Shown: one piece after another, positions 5,942-12,193 of the stretch
How the letters are laid out: each line of letters begins with the position of its first letter
Numbering within the stretch: the first letter of the stretch is position 1
Assembly: GCA_964496245.1 (NCBI GenBank)
Contig: CAZBZG010000100.1
Coordinates: 1 to 14,858, forward strand
Direction of reading: 5' to 3'
From: CAZBZG01 sp964496245
GTDB lineage: Bacteria > Planctomycetota > SZUA-567
Length of the DNA stretch: 14,858 bases
Notes under the pieces: model-generated
Database searches by the model: none
The model's input: only the letters and a program-made list of their open reading frames with translations
Told to the model about the DNA's origin: nothing
Translations under genes and position numbers: made by a program

Positions 5942-7006
5942 TCATGCGGCGGGCGGGATCCATGTCCCTCTGACGCGTACGTCCGTATTCAGAAACAAGG
6001 CATGGTCCACCATGTCCCGCAGCAATCGCACCGCGAGCCGGCCGACTTCGAAGCCATCGCAGACGTAACGACCGACGGTCGGCGGCAACAGATTCTCGCC
6101 CACATTGGCCTGCGAGATGACCCGGGTCTTCCGCAGGAAGCGGCCGTCCTCCCGTTGGAGGTTCGCGAGCACGCGGCTGGCGGTCCGATCCTCGTCGAAG
6201 ATGACACCGTCGGGCCGGATCGCCCGCAGCCGGGCGCAGATGGCCTCCGGCGGCTGGACGTGGGCATCGGCGATGTCTTCCAACCCGACCGTGCCCTCCG
6301 GTCCGGGAACACGCGCGGAAACCCCGGCCAGGGTCTCGGGAAACAAGCGCACCAGCGCGATCCGTCTGGCGCCGTCCCGGAGGAGGCGACCGGCAGCCTG
6401 CCGGCCGAACGCCACATAATCCGGCCGCACCGATGCTGTGTCCGGCTCATCCACGGGGTTGGCGGTGGTGACAATCTTGATCGCTCTGTCTGCGGCCCGG
6501 ATGCGCTCGAACAGCTCCGCGCCGAGCCACCCGAGAATCAAGCCCTTCACCTGCTCGCGCCGGATCTCCTCGAAGAGCCCCTCTGCGTGGGCGATGTCCT
6601 TCTGCGGGCACTTCTGGACGAGAAGCCGAAGGCCCGACGATTGGGCCTGGTGAATCATGCCGTGGAGGCGGCGAACGTAGTAGGCGTGCTCCACATCGCC
6701 CCAGGTGTCGGCGTACACGATCTCCCGAAGCGCTCCAGGGCCGTTCCGGCCGCGATCGCCCACAAAGGATCCCTTGCCGCGCACGCGATAGACCAACCCC
6801 TCTCGGCTCAGCCGGTCCAGGACCCGGCGTACCGTACTCGGACTCATGCCATAGGTGGCTGCCAGTCTGCGCTCCGAGGCAATGGCTTGGTGCGGTGTGG
6901 CAGAGAGGGTATAGGCACGTAGCTGTTCGTAGAGCGCCTCTCCCGCGAGCGCGCCCCGCATCTCATTGCCCGGCAAGGATGTGCACGCCTGGCGCGACTG
7001 CTCCAC
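5942..7006 (-). CDS. GntR-type HTH regulator with LacI-like sugar-sensor domain (AraR-like architecture)
   Basis: This 354-residue transcription factor has an N-terminal winged helix of the GntR family (LYEQLRAYTL, ASERRLAATYGMSPSTVRRVLDRLSREGLVYRVRGKGSFV). The rest resembles the periplasmic-binding-protein fold of LacI/GalR sensors (HGMIHQAQSSGLRLLV, VKGLILGW, RIALVRLF, PDGVIFDED, GFEVGRLAVRLLRDMV). B. subtilis AraR has the same combination and is induced by a sugar. I prefer GTG 7006, which has AAAGGGA just upstream. ATG 6961 gives 339 residues and begins nearer the HTH, but has a poor ribosome site. It is first in the operon with the pseudopilin remnant and the DUF4838 lipoprotein, and probably controls it. 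Repeats at 7049-7092 suggest autoregulation. The ligand is unknown. Confidence 0.9.
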   Translation of the reverse strand: MEQSRQACTSLPGNEMRGALAGEALYEQLRAYTLSATPHQAIASERRLAATYGMSPSTVRRVLDRLSREGLVYRVRGKGSFVGDRGRNGPGALREIVYADTWGDVEHAYYVRRLHGMIHQAQSSGLRLLVQKCPQKDIAHAEGLFEEIRREQVKGLILGWLGAELFERIRAADRAIKIVTTANPVDEPDTASVRPDYVAFGRQAAGRLLRDGARRIALVRLFPETLAGVSARVPGPEGTVGLEDIADAHVQPPEAICARLRAIRPDGVIFDEDRTASRVLANLQREDGRFLRKTRVISQANVGENLLPPTVGRYVCDGFEVGRLAVRLLRDMVDHALFLNTDVRVRGTWIPPAA

Positions 7007-7048
7007 GGTGTCCCTTTGGCTAACGGCGCCCGCTCGGGCAGGCCTTAC

Positions 7049-7080
7049 CTGCATCATATTTAGTCTATACTGCGTCATAT
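7049..7080. promoter_or_regulatory. Tandem 11-base direct repeats flanking the regulator's -10 box
   Basis: CTGCATCATAT (7049-7059) and CTGCGTCATAT (7070-7080) match at ten of eleven bases and start exactly 21 bases apart, two helical turns. On the minus strand a -10-like TATAGA (7069-7064) lies between them, 16 bases downstream of TTGCTC (7091-7086). One copy would cover the promoter spacer and the other the start site. This fits an operator for dimeric or cooperative binding, most simply autoregulation by the adjacent GntR/LacI-type protein. Confidence 0.6.
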
Positions 7081-7092
7081 TGCAAGAGCAAT
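7079..7092. repeat. Short inverted repeat ATTGC-N4-GCAAT
   Basis: A perfect 5-base inverted repeat with a 4-base centre overlaps the upstream edge of the distal direct repeat and the candidate -35 of the regulator. It could be a second protein-binding site; it is too short to be sure. Confidence 0.4.
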
Positions 7093-7173
7093 TTGATAAA
7101 AATACCGAGACGGTTTGTTCTTCATGGCCAAATACGACGCCAACCGGCCTGACACCAAACACTTGTGACAGAA

Positions 7174-7269
7174 CACCAAGAAGGACACGAAATCCACGAA
7201 GGAGTATGAGCGCCCCCCATACCCTCGCTGTCATGCGTCGGCTTCATATTCTTCGTGCCCTTCGTGGTG
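7174..7269. repeat. Imperfect inverted pair of a TTKGTK-type dispersed repeat
   Basis: The left arm (7174-7210) contains CACCAAGAAGGACACGAAA and CCACGAAGG. The right arm (7242-7269) contains TTCTTCGTGCCCTTCGTGGTG, nearly its reverse complement. Such CACGAAGGACACGAAG units are widespread intergenic repeats in many bacterial genomes and produce spurious peptides with Thr-Thr-Lys-Gly-Thr-Lys; here the minus strand reads VTTKGTKNMK. I find no open frame or transposase linked to it. Confidence 0.6.
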
Positions 7270-7377
7270 ACGCACGATTCCCAGATGCACGACGATGTAC
7301 GATCATGGTGATTTCCAGTGAACAGTGTCAAAATACCGGAACCGTATAGACCGTAGGAAGAGGGAAAGAATTTGTGC

Positions 7378-7407
7378 TTGACGCCAGGCTGCAGCCCTGT
7401 CTATGCT
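7378..7407 (+). promoter_or_regulatory. Candidate sigma70 promoter for the SUMF1-like/amrB genes
   Basis: TTGACG (7378-7383, five of six) is followed 18 bases later by TATGCT (7402-7407, four of six). Transcription would begin near 7414, leaving a leader of about 75 bases before ATG 7489. Confidence 0.5.
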
Positions 7408-7488
7408 TGCCCGGAAGGCCGCGCAACAATGCGGTGCGACCGCGCGCAGCCAGGACACAACGCGAGGGCAGGACAGGAGAGGGCACCC

Positions 7489-8595
7489 ATGGACGAATTG
7501 ACCCGGCGGCGCTGGCACAACATGCTGGTGGCTGCGCTGACCGACAAGCAGGTGGGGCCCGAGGAGCGGGACTACCTGGAGGAGATGCGCCGGGAACTCG
7601 GCCTCTCCCAAGAGGACGCCAGGGCCATCGTCGCCGACACCAAGGCCGGCCGGGGCGGGGTGGAGCTTTCCGGCACCCGGGAACAGCGCATCGAGCTTCT
7701 GCGCGAGATCGTTCGCGTCTTCCTGGCCGATGGCGTACTCCAGGAGCGCGAGAAGCGCATGATGCAGGCCGTGGCCAACCACCTCGAGATGCGCAACGAC
7801 GACCTGGACGCGCTCGTGGCCGCCTGCCGCGCGGAGGCCGTCCGGCCTTCGGAGCAGAAGACGAGCGCGATGCCCGCCCCCGCTCCGGCAGGGAGCGCGC
7901 TGCCCGGGGAGGAGCCGCCCGGCACGCCGCCGCCCCAGGACGTCCCGGGCGTACCGCATCCCAAGACCGGCATCGAGCTCCTGGACGTGCCCGAGGGGAC
8001 CTTCGTCAGCGGAGACATGTCCGTGGGTGGATGCGACGAGAAGAAATTCGTCAAGGCCTACCGGATCGGGAAGTACGCCGTCACGAACGAACAGTATCAG
8101 GCCTTTGAACAGGAAACAGAACGCACGGGGCGGGAAGACTACGGCCCGCTCTTCCACCGCCCCCAGCAGCCCGTGGTGGGCGTGAATCTGGACGATGCCC
8201 TGGCGTTCTGCGAATGGGCGGGCCTTCGCCTGCCCACCGAAGTAGAGTGGGAGCGGGCCGGCCGCGGCACGGACGGCCGCGCCTATCCGTGGGGCGACGA
8301 CCACCCCAACCTCGTCTACTGCAACCACGCCTCAAGCCTGTTCGATGACTCGCGGCCCCGGACCAAGGAGGGCGGATCGCACCCCCACGGCATGAGCCCG
8401 GCGGGCTGCCACGACATGGCGGGCAACGTGGACGAATGGTGTTTTGCCGGAGAGCCCGACAGCAGCGGACGATTCCCTATCCGCGGGGGCAACTGGCTCT
8501 CAGCGCCCTATGCGCTCAAAATCTACTACCACAACTTTCGGGAGCGGGACTTCCGGGCCCACACACTGGGATTCCGCGTGGCCGCTGACGCCTGA
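7489..8595 (+). CDS. TerB-like N-domain fused to SUMF1/FGE-family domain, without catalytic cysteines
   Basis: This 368-residue soluble protein has two parts. Residues ~1-115 are helical and acidic, with two similar segments (VGPEERDYLEEMRRELGL and LQEREKRMMQAVANHLEM) resembling TerB-like/DUF533 domains. A Pro-rich linker spans ~130-160. Residues ~165-368 are a formylglycine-generating-enzyme-sulfatase (SUMF1) fold: YAVTNEQYQAF, LRLPTEVEWERAGR, YPWGD, DMAGNVDEW and a final RGGNW...GFRVAAD. In true FGE two cysteines follow the RGG motif; here those positions are S338 and L343, so sulfatase maturation is unlikely. Such paralogues serve as binding or other oxidation modules. ATG 7489 has AGGAGAGG upstream. 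amrB follows 11 bases after the stop, a likely operon. Confidence 0.88.
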   Translation: MDELTRRRWHNMLVAALTDKQVGPEERDYLEEMRRELGLSQEDARAIVADTKAGRGGVELSGTREQRIELLREIVRVFLADGVLQEREKRMMQAVANHLEMRNDDLDALVAACRAEAVRPSEQKTSAMPAPAPAGSALPGEEPPGTPPPQDVPGVPHPKTGIELLDVPEGTFVSGDMSVGGCDEKKFVKAYRIGKYAVTNEQYQAFEQETERTGREDYGPLFHRPQQPVVGVNLDDALAFCEWAGLRLPTEVEWERAGRGTDGRAYPWGDDHPNLVYCNHASSLFDDSRPRTKEGGSHPHGMSPAGCHDMAGNVDEWCFAGEPDSSGRFPIRGGNWLSAPYALKIYYHNFRERDFRAHTLGFRVAADA

Positions 8596-8603
8596 AAGGA
8601 GGG
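8596..8603 (+). promoter_or_regulatory. Ribosome binding site fixing the GTG start of amrB
   Basis: AAGGAGGG begins immediately after the TGA of the SUMF1-like gene and lies 3 bases before GTG 8607. It supports a non-ATG start and tight translational linkage of the two genes. Confidence 0.8.
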
Positions 8604-8606
8604 ATC

Positions 8607-9470
8607 GTGTCCAGCATCCGACGAGCCGAAAAGGCGGGCGCGTGGTACAACGCGCAGCCCGACGCGCTCCAGAAGGAACTGGAGGGGTATCTGGCCGCTG
8701 TGGACACGAGCGCGGCCACACCTCTGCTCGCCGGCGTCGTACCCCACGCCGGCCTCGCGTTCAGCGGGCCGACAGCCGCACGCGTGTACGCCTGGATCCG
8801 GGCGGCCCAGCCCGATGTGGACACGTTTCTCGTCTTCGGCGCCGTGCACACCATGCACCTGTCCCGGCCGGCCGTGTGGGCGGCAGGGGCGTGGGAGACG
8901 CCTCTGGGGCCAATCGAAGTGGACGAGGACCTGGCAACCAAACTGGTCAAGGCGGGCGTGGGCAACGAAGAGGACCGCCCTCACCAGGGCGACAATGCCA
9001 TCGAACTGCAGACGCCCTTCCTGCGCCATTGCTTTCCCCAGGCCAAGATCGTGCCCGTGGCCATGCCGCCTGCGCCGCTGGCCGTGGACGCCGGCGTAGC
9101 GGCGCGGGAGGTGATCGCGCGCGCCGACGCCAAGGTCGTGGCCCTCGGGAGCACGGATCTCACGCACTACGGGAGCCCCTTCGGCCTGACCCCGGCCGGG
9201 GCTGGCCAGAAGGCACTGGACTGGGGCAAGGAAAACGACAGGCGTCTGCTCGAGCGCATGGAGGCCATGGAGGCCGAGGCCATCGTGCCGACGGCCGAAC
9301 GGGACCGCAGCGCCTGTGGCGCTGGCGCAGTGGCAGCGACCGTGGCCTATGCCAGGGTCGGGGGATGCGCGCGCGGCATCGTGCTGGAACACATCACGAG
9401 CCACGATGTCATGCCCGACGGCGAAGCCAGCCACTTCGTGGGCTACGGCGCGGTCGTCTTCCCGGCCTGA
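8607..9470 (+). CDS. amrB: AmmeMemoRadiSam system protein B (MEMO1 family)
   Basis: This 287-residue cytosolic protein matches the MEMO family over its whole length. It has the early R...AGAWY motif, VVPHAGLAFSG with H47, H81 in FGAVHTMH, the HQGDNAIELQTPFL block (127-139), STDLTHYG (182-189), C237 in ACG, and SHD (265-267). H47, H81 and C237 correspond to the metal-ligand His, His and Cys of human MEMO1; the fold is that of class III extradiol dioxygenases. In bacteria it usually accompanies AmrA and the radical-SAM protein AmrS, neither of which is in this window. The GTG start follows a strong AAGGAGGG. It appears co-transcribed with the SUMF1-like gene. The exact reaction of the bacterial family is not settled. 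Confidence 0.93.
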   Translation: MSSIRRAEKAGAWYNAQPDALQKELEGYLAAVDTSAATPLLAGVVPHAGLAFSGPTAARVYAWIRAAQPDVDTFLVFGAVHTMHLSRPAVWAAGAWETPLGPIEVDEDLATKLVKAGVGNEEDRPHQGDNAIELQTPFLRHCFPQAKIVPVAMPPAPLAVDAGVAAREVIARADAKVVALGSTDLTHYGSPFGLTPAGAGQKALDWGKENDRRLLERMEAMEAEAIVPTAERDRSACGAGAVAATVAYARVGGCARGIVLEHITSHDVMPDGEASHFVGYGAVVFPA

Positions 9471-9608
9471 GACACAGGCCAACAGAGACCTGGCGGCCGG
9501 ACGGGTCGCGCGCGCGGATTTTCACGAACCTTGCGGGTACAGGGAACGCTTACAGGACACGGAACCGGCCGGACCGACCGGCAAAAACGGACATTGCAGG
9601 GGAATCCC

Positions 9609-10640
9609 ATGGCGAATGCGAGAAGCGGAATTAGAGGATCGAGGCAGCGGGGCGCGCGCGCGTCGATGCTCGTTGGGGTACTCGCCGGCGTCGCGGCGCT
9701 CGCTGCGTTGGGAGGCCGGGAAGGGCGTAGCGGCGAAACCGTAGACAAGCCGGGCGGCCAGACCGCATCAACGAAGGACGGCATCCACCGCTTCCCGAAC
9801 GACCCCTACGTCTGGGTCGACCGAAAGGAGAAAACCGTCTACATGGACGCCCAGTTCTCCCCGGACATGACCACGGTCTACTCGCTCCTCGAGTTTCTTC
9901 TGATTTCAGGGGTATGCAACGACAACAAGGAATGGACCTACGACCGGGCGTACGAGAGCGTGTTCGTAACCAAGGCCGACCCCTACTCGATCCACATGGC
10001 GTTGCTGCTGGCCGGCTTTCGGCCGGGGCCACTCCCCAAGGCGGTGCCCGAAGGGCTCAGCAAGGGGACGATCGGCGGTCGGTACAGCGGCAAGACGTCC
10101 ACGGGCGCAGAGGCCAAGGAAGCCCACTACGCGCCCATGTTGGACATCCTGGTCGAGTGGAAGGAGGAGGGTAAAACGAAGCGCGTGCGGGTGGAGCGGT
10201 TCCTCTCCGACCGTGCCAAGGACGGTCCGCCCGACGCCACGCCTTGGGCCTACACCGGCTCATTCACCGAGACCAATGACAAGGGCGAGAAGGTGCTCGC
10301 CTCGAGTCTCACGCGGGTGGTGGTGGGCGCCTTCTACGACGAGTCTGCACTGATCAATCTCCCCTTCTTCACGCTCAACCCCCACCGCAGCGGGGGCGGT
10401 CTGGAGGTGAACGCCAATCACCTGCCCGGCTACTTCACGCGGGAAAAGGAGATCGTCGAAGGGTACACCAAACGGAAGATCAAGATCCCGGTGTCCCACC
10501 CGGTCACACTCATCCTCAAAAAGAGCGAGATGAAGGCCCCGGATCCGCACCAACGAATCCAGCCGACCGAGAAAGAGGCGACGCCCGACGAGGGCGCGGC
10601 GGAGAAGAACGCGGCCGATGCGAAGAAGCCGGCCGAATGA
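9609..10640 (+). CDS. Exported YdjY-domain protein
   Basis: This 343-residue protein starts with an Arg-rich stretch and a hydrophobic segment (~18-36, SMLVGVLAGVAALAALGG), so it is secreted or membrane-anchored. Residues ~62-140 resemble the YdjY domain common in Planctomycetota: YVWVDRKEKTVYMDAQF, LEFLLISG, then AYESVFVTKADPYSIHMALLLAGFRPGP. Residues ~170-315 continue with a mostly beta, lysine-rich part (YAPMLDILVEWKEEG, KKRK-type basic patches), and the C-terminus is a low-complexity Glu/Ala/Lys tail. ATG 9609 has AGGGGAA upstream. It lies 138 bases after amrB in the same direction, so it may share transcription or have its own promoter; I see no clear promoter between them. Function is unknown. 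Confidence 0.8.
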   Translation: MANARSGIRGSRQRGARASMLVGVLAGVAALAALGGREGRSGETVDKPGGQTASTKDGIHRFPNDPYVWVDRKEKTVYMDAQFSPDMTTVYSLLEFLLISGVCNDNKEWTYDRAYESVFVTKADPYSIHMALLLAGFRPGPLPKAVPEGLSKGTIGGRYSGKTSTGAEAKEAHYAPMLDILVEWKEEGKTKRVRVERFLSDRAKDGPPDATPWAYTGSFTETNDKGEKVLASSLTRVVVGAFYDESALINLPFFTLNPHRSGGGLEVNANHLPGYFTREKEIVEGYTKRKIKIPVSHPVTLILKKSEMKAPDPHQRIQPTEKEATPDEGAAEKNAADAKKPAE

Positions 10641-10693
10641 GTTTTGCCGCCTGTGGGGCAAGGCTCCGGGCATGATCGCGAGCCGCAACCCTT

Positions 10694-11884
10694 CTACGCC
10701 AACCCGCGGTACGCGCGGACGATGGCTTCGATGAGTTCGCGGTCCTGCGCGGGATCGAGCGCGCACACCTCAGTGAGCACAGCCCTCGGCCCCGATTCTC
10801 TGACACGCAGACGCAATGCTTCGTCCTGGGGCAAGCGTCGGCCCTCGTGATCGGCAGCGTCGAAACAGAGGGCAGCGGCAATGGTCCGCAGGATGTGCGC
10901 GGCGGGCAGCCCCTCCGCGGTAACGAGCCGGAGCGCGCCGAGGCACCGGTCGCCGGGGGCCAGCTTGCGCGCGAGGTCGCGGCCCACCCGGTAGACCGTG
11001 TCGCCCAGCGCCCGGTTCGCGAACCGCTCGAGCAGATCCTCGATGTGCGCGCGCTGGTTCGTCTCGTCGAACGCCTGCGGATACCGGCGGCTGAGCGCAC
11101 GGGCCGCCTCCTCCATAGCGCCCCGGATCTCGGCCCGGAGGTCCGGATTCTCCATGCACTCCCAGACATAGGTCTTCCCGGCCAGAAAGCCGTGGTACCC
11201 GGCCGCGGCATGGCCGAGGTTGTGGATGAAGAGTTTGCGGTCCACGTAGGCGGCGAAGTGATCCTTGAGCACGAGGCCGTCGACAGCCGGCGGCGGGCCC
11301 ACGAACCCCTCCCGGTCGGCCACGATCTGGTTGTAGGCCTCGGCCCAGACCTCGAGCGGATCGCGTTCGCGCACCTCGCGCGGCATCAGTGGCACCATCT
11401 TGCCGATGCTCGTCTCTACGAGCCCCACCCGCCCGGTCAGATCAAAACCGGCCGGCAGGTGTTTGGCCAACGCCTCGCGGGCGAGGACGGCGGCACCCCG
11501 CAGGTTCTCGCAAAAGAGAATGGAGACGGGCGCGTCGCGGCCCAGGAGACCGGCGGCCAAGGCCGGGAAGATCTTGGGGAGCGCGCCCGCGCCCACGGCG
11601 GTGCTGATGAGGGAAGCCTGGCGAACGGCGCGGGCGATGCCTTCCGTATCGGAGGCGTGGAGACCGCGCACGTGCTCGACCCAGATCGTCTCGGCGGTGG
11701 CAGGGGCGCGCGTGTCCTTGACGCGGATCTGGTAGCGACCGCGGGCGTTGAGCGCGTCCACGATCTCAGCCACGGCATCCACGAACACGACTTCGTAACC
11801 CGCCCGGCTGAAGAGCTGGCCCACGAGGGAGCGGCCGATGTTGCCGGCGCCGAACTGGACGATGGAGCGGGACGACGGGTTCAT
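10694..11884 (-). CDS. mtlD: Mannitol-1-phosphate 5-dehydrogenase
   Basis: This 396-residue cytosolic enzyme should interconvert mannitol 1-phosphate and fructose 6-phosphate with NAD. The N-terminus has a Rossmann glycine motif FGAGNIGR (11-18) and D36 after the second strand, favouring NAD over NADP. The polyol-dehydrogenase signature K-x4-N-x2-H is present as K217, N222 and H225 in KLFIHNLGHA. Length fits the family. ATG 11884 begins directly at the Rossmann strand; the frame stays open to 12010 without a better start, and only GGGG-type sequence serves as ribosome site. On the minus strand a perfect TTGACA (11947-11942) lies upstream, but its -10 partner is poor. The gene is convergent to the YdjY gene and divergent from tig. 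No mannitol PTS gene is present, so it may serve mannitol synthesis or an imported polyol phosphate. Confidence 0.9.
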   Translation of the reverse strand: MNPSSRSIVQFGAGNIGRSLVGQLFSRAGYEVVFVDAVAEIVDALNARGRYQIRVKDTRAPATAETIWVEHVRGLHASDTEGIARAVRQASLISTAVGAGALPKIFPALAAGLLGRDAPVSILFCENLRGAAVLAREALAKHLPAGFDLTGRVGLVETSIGKMVPLMPREVRERDPLEVWAEAYNQIVADREGFVGPPPAVDGLVLKDHFAAYVDRKLFIHNLGHAAAGYHGFLAGKTYVWECMENPDLRAEIRGAMEEAARALSRRYPQAFDETNQRAHIEDLLERFANRALGDTVYRVGRDLARKLAPGDRCLGALRLVTAEGLPAAHILRTIAAALCFDAADHEGRRLPQDEALRLRVRESGPRAVLTEVCALDPAQDRELIEAIVRAYRGLA

Positions 11885-12032
11885 GCACGCAGTCTGCCCC
11901 AAGCGCGCGTCCGGGTCAAGCGTCGGGCCAGCGATTTCTCTTGTCAAGAGCACGACGCGGAGCCACGGCGCTCCTGGAGGCCGATTGAATGCGATCGCCC
12001 TGGGACGCACCTCCGAGAGCCACTTTTTCGCC

Positions 12033-12060
12033 TTGACAGGTGCCGGCGGGCTTCTATAAT
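12033..12060 (+). promoter_or_regulatory. Near-consensus sigma70 promoter of tig-clpP-clpX
   Basis: A perfect TTGACA (12033-12038) and a perfect TATAAT (12055-12060) are separated by 16 bases. The downstream bases GCGC make a GC-rich discriminator, which in other bacteria is associated with growth-rate control. It is the strongest promoter in the window, in keeping with a housekeeping chaperone operon. Confidence 0.88.
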
Positions 12061-12073
12061 GCGCAACGTATTG

Positions 12074-12088
12074 TTACCCAATGGGTAA
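12074..12088. promoter_or_regulatory. Operator-like palindrome downstream of the tig start site
   Basis: TTACCCA-A-TGGGTAA is a perfect 7-base inverted repeat around one central base. It sits about 7 to 21 bases downstream of the expected transcription start, where a bound repressor would block elongation or promoter clearance. A 7-base stem with a one-base loop would fold poorly as RNA, so a DNA-binding site is the better reading. Confidence 0.6.
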
Positions 12089-12193
12089 GCGGGGTTCCGG
12101 CTCTGTGCCCGGCGCGTCATTCCGGAAGGACAGATCCGAACCCGGACCCAGGGTTGGTCACACGCATCCGCTGCTGAGAAATGGACGGGTTTC

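Larger units (their letters stand above)
7007..7488. other. Divergent intergenic region between regulator and SUMF1-like gene
   Basis: These 482 bases hold no convincing gene and are clearly more A/T-rich than the surroundings. From left to right I see a GCCCG-CT-CGGGC palindrome (7028-7039), paired direct repeats overlapping the regulator's promoter (7049-7080), an inverted repeat (7079-7092), a dispersed-repeat copy (7174-7269) and a candidate + strand promoter (7378-7407). Short frames across the dispersed repeat, such as 7122-7331 on the minus strand, are by-products of the repeat. Confidence 0.7.
11885..12193. other. Divergent intergenic region between mtlD and tig
   Basis: These 309 bases contain the minus-strand TTGACA (11947-11942) upstream of mtlD, a strong tig promoter (12033-12060), a palindrome just after its start site (12074-12088) and a 133-base tig leader. 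The leader has further small complementary pairs, including GGGTTC (12092-12097) with GAACCC (12138-12143) and TTCCGGAA (12120-12127). I see no ORF in the leader with a good start and no recognised riboswitch. Confidence 0.65.

Noticed and set aside
7122..7331. Short minus-strand ORF containing VTTKGTKNMK
   Set aside because: The peptide is the known translation artefact of the dispersed CACGAAGG-type repeat; it has no ribosome site or family.
7489..8595. Annotation as a true formylglycine-generating enzyme
   Set aside because: Both active-site cysteine positions are replaced (S338, L343), and no sulfatase gene is nearby.
8444..9634. + strand open frame of 396 codons overlapping the SUMF1-like gene and amrB
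   Set aside because: It is out of frame with two clear proteins, and its translation is Arg/Gly-rich as expected of a shifted GC-rich frame.
10644..10661. TTGCC-N8-GGCAA hairpin between the convergent YdjY and mtlD genes
   Set aside because: The stem is five bases only and there is no T-run on the correct side, so it cannot be called a terminator.
11919..11947. Minus-strand promoter for mtlD with perfect TTGACA
   Set aside because: The hexamer at the right distance (GACGCT) matches TATAAT at only two positions; the -35 is mentioned with mtlD but not annotated as a promoter.
12061..12193. Riboswitch or thermosensor in the tig leader
   Set aside because: Complementary pairs exist but match no riboswitch class I know, and the ribosome site is not clearly sequestered.
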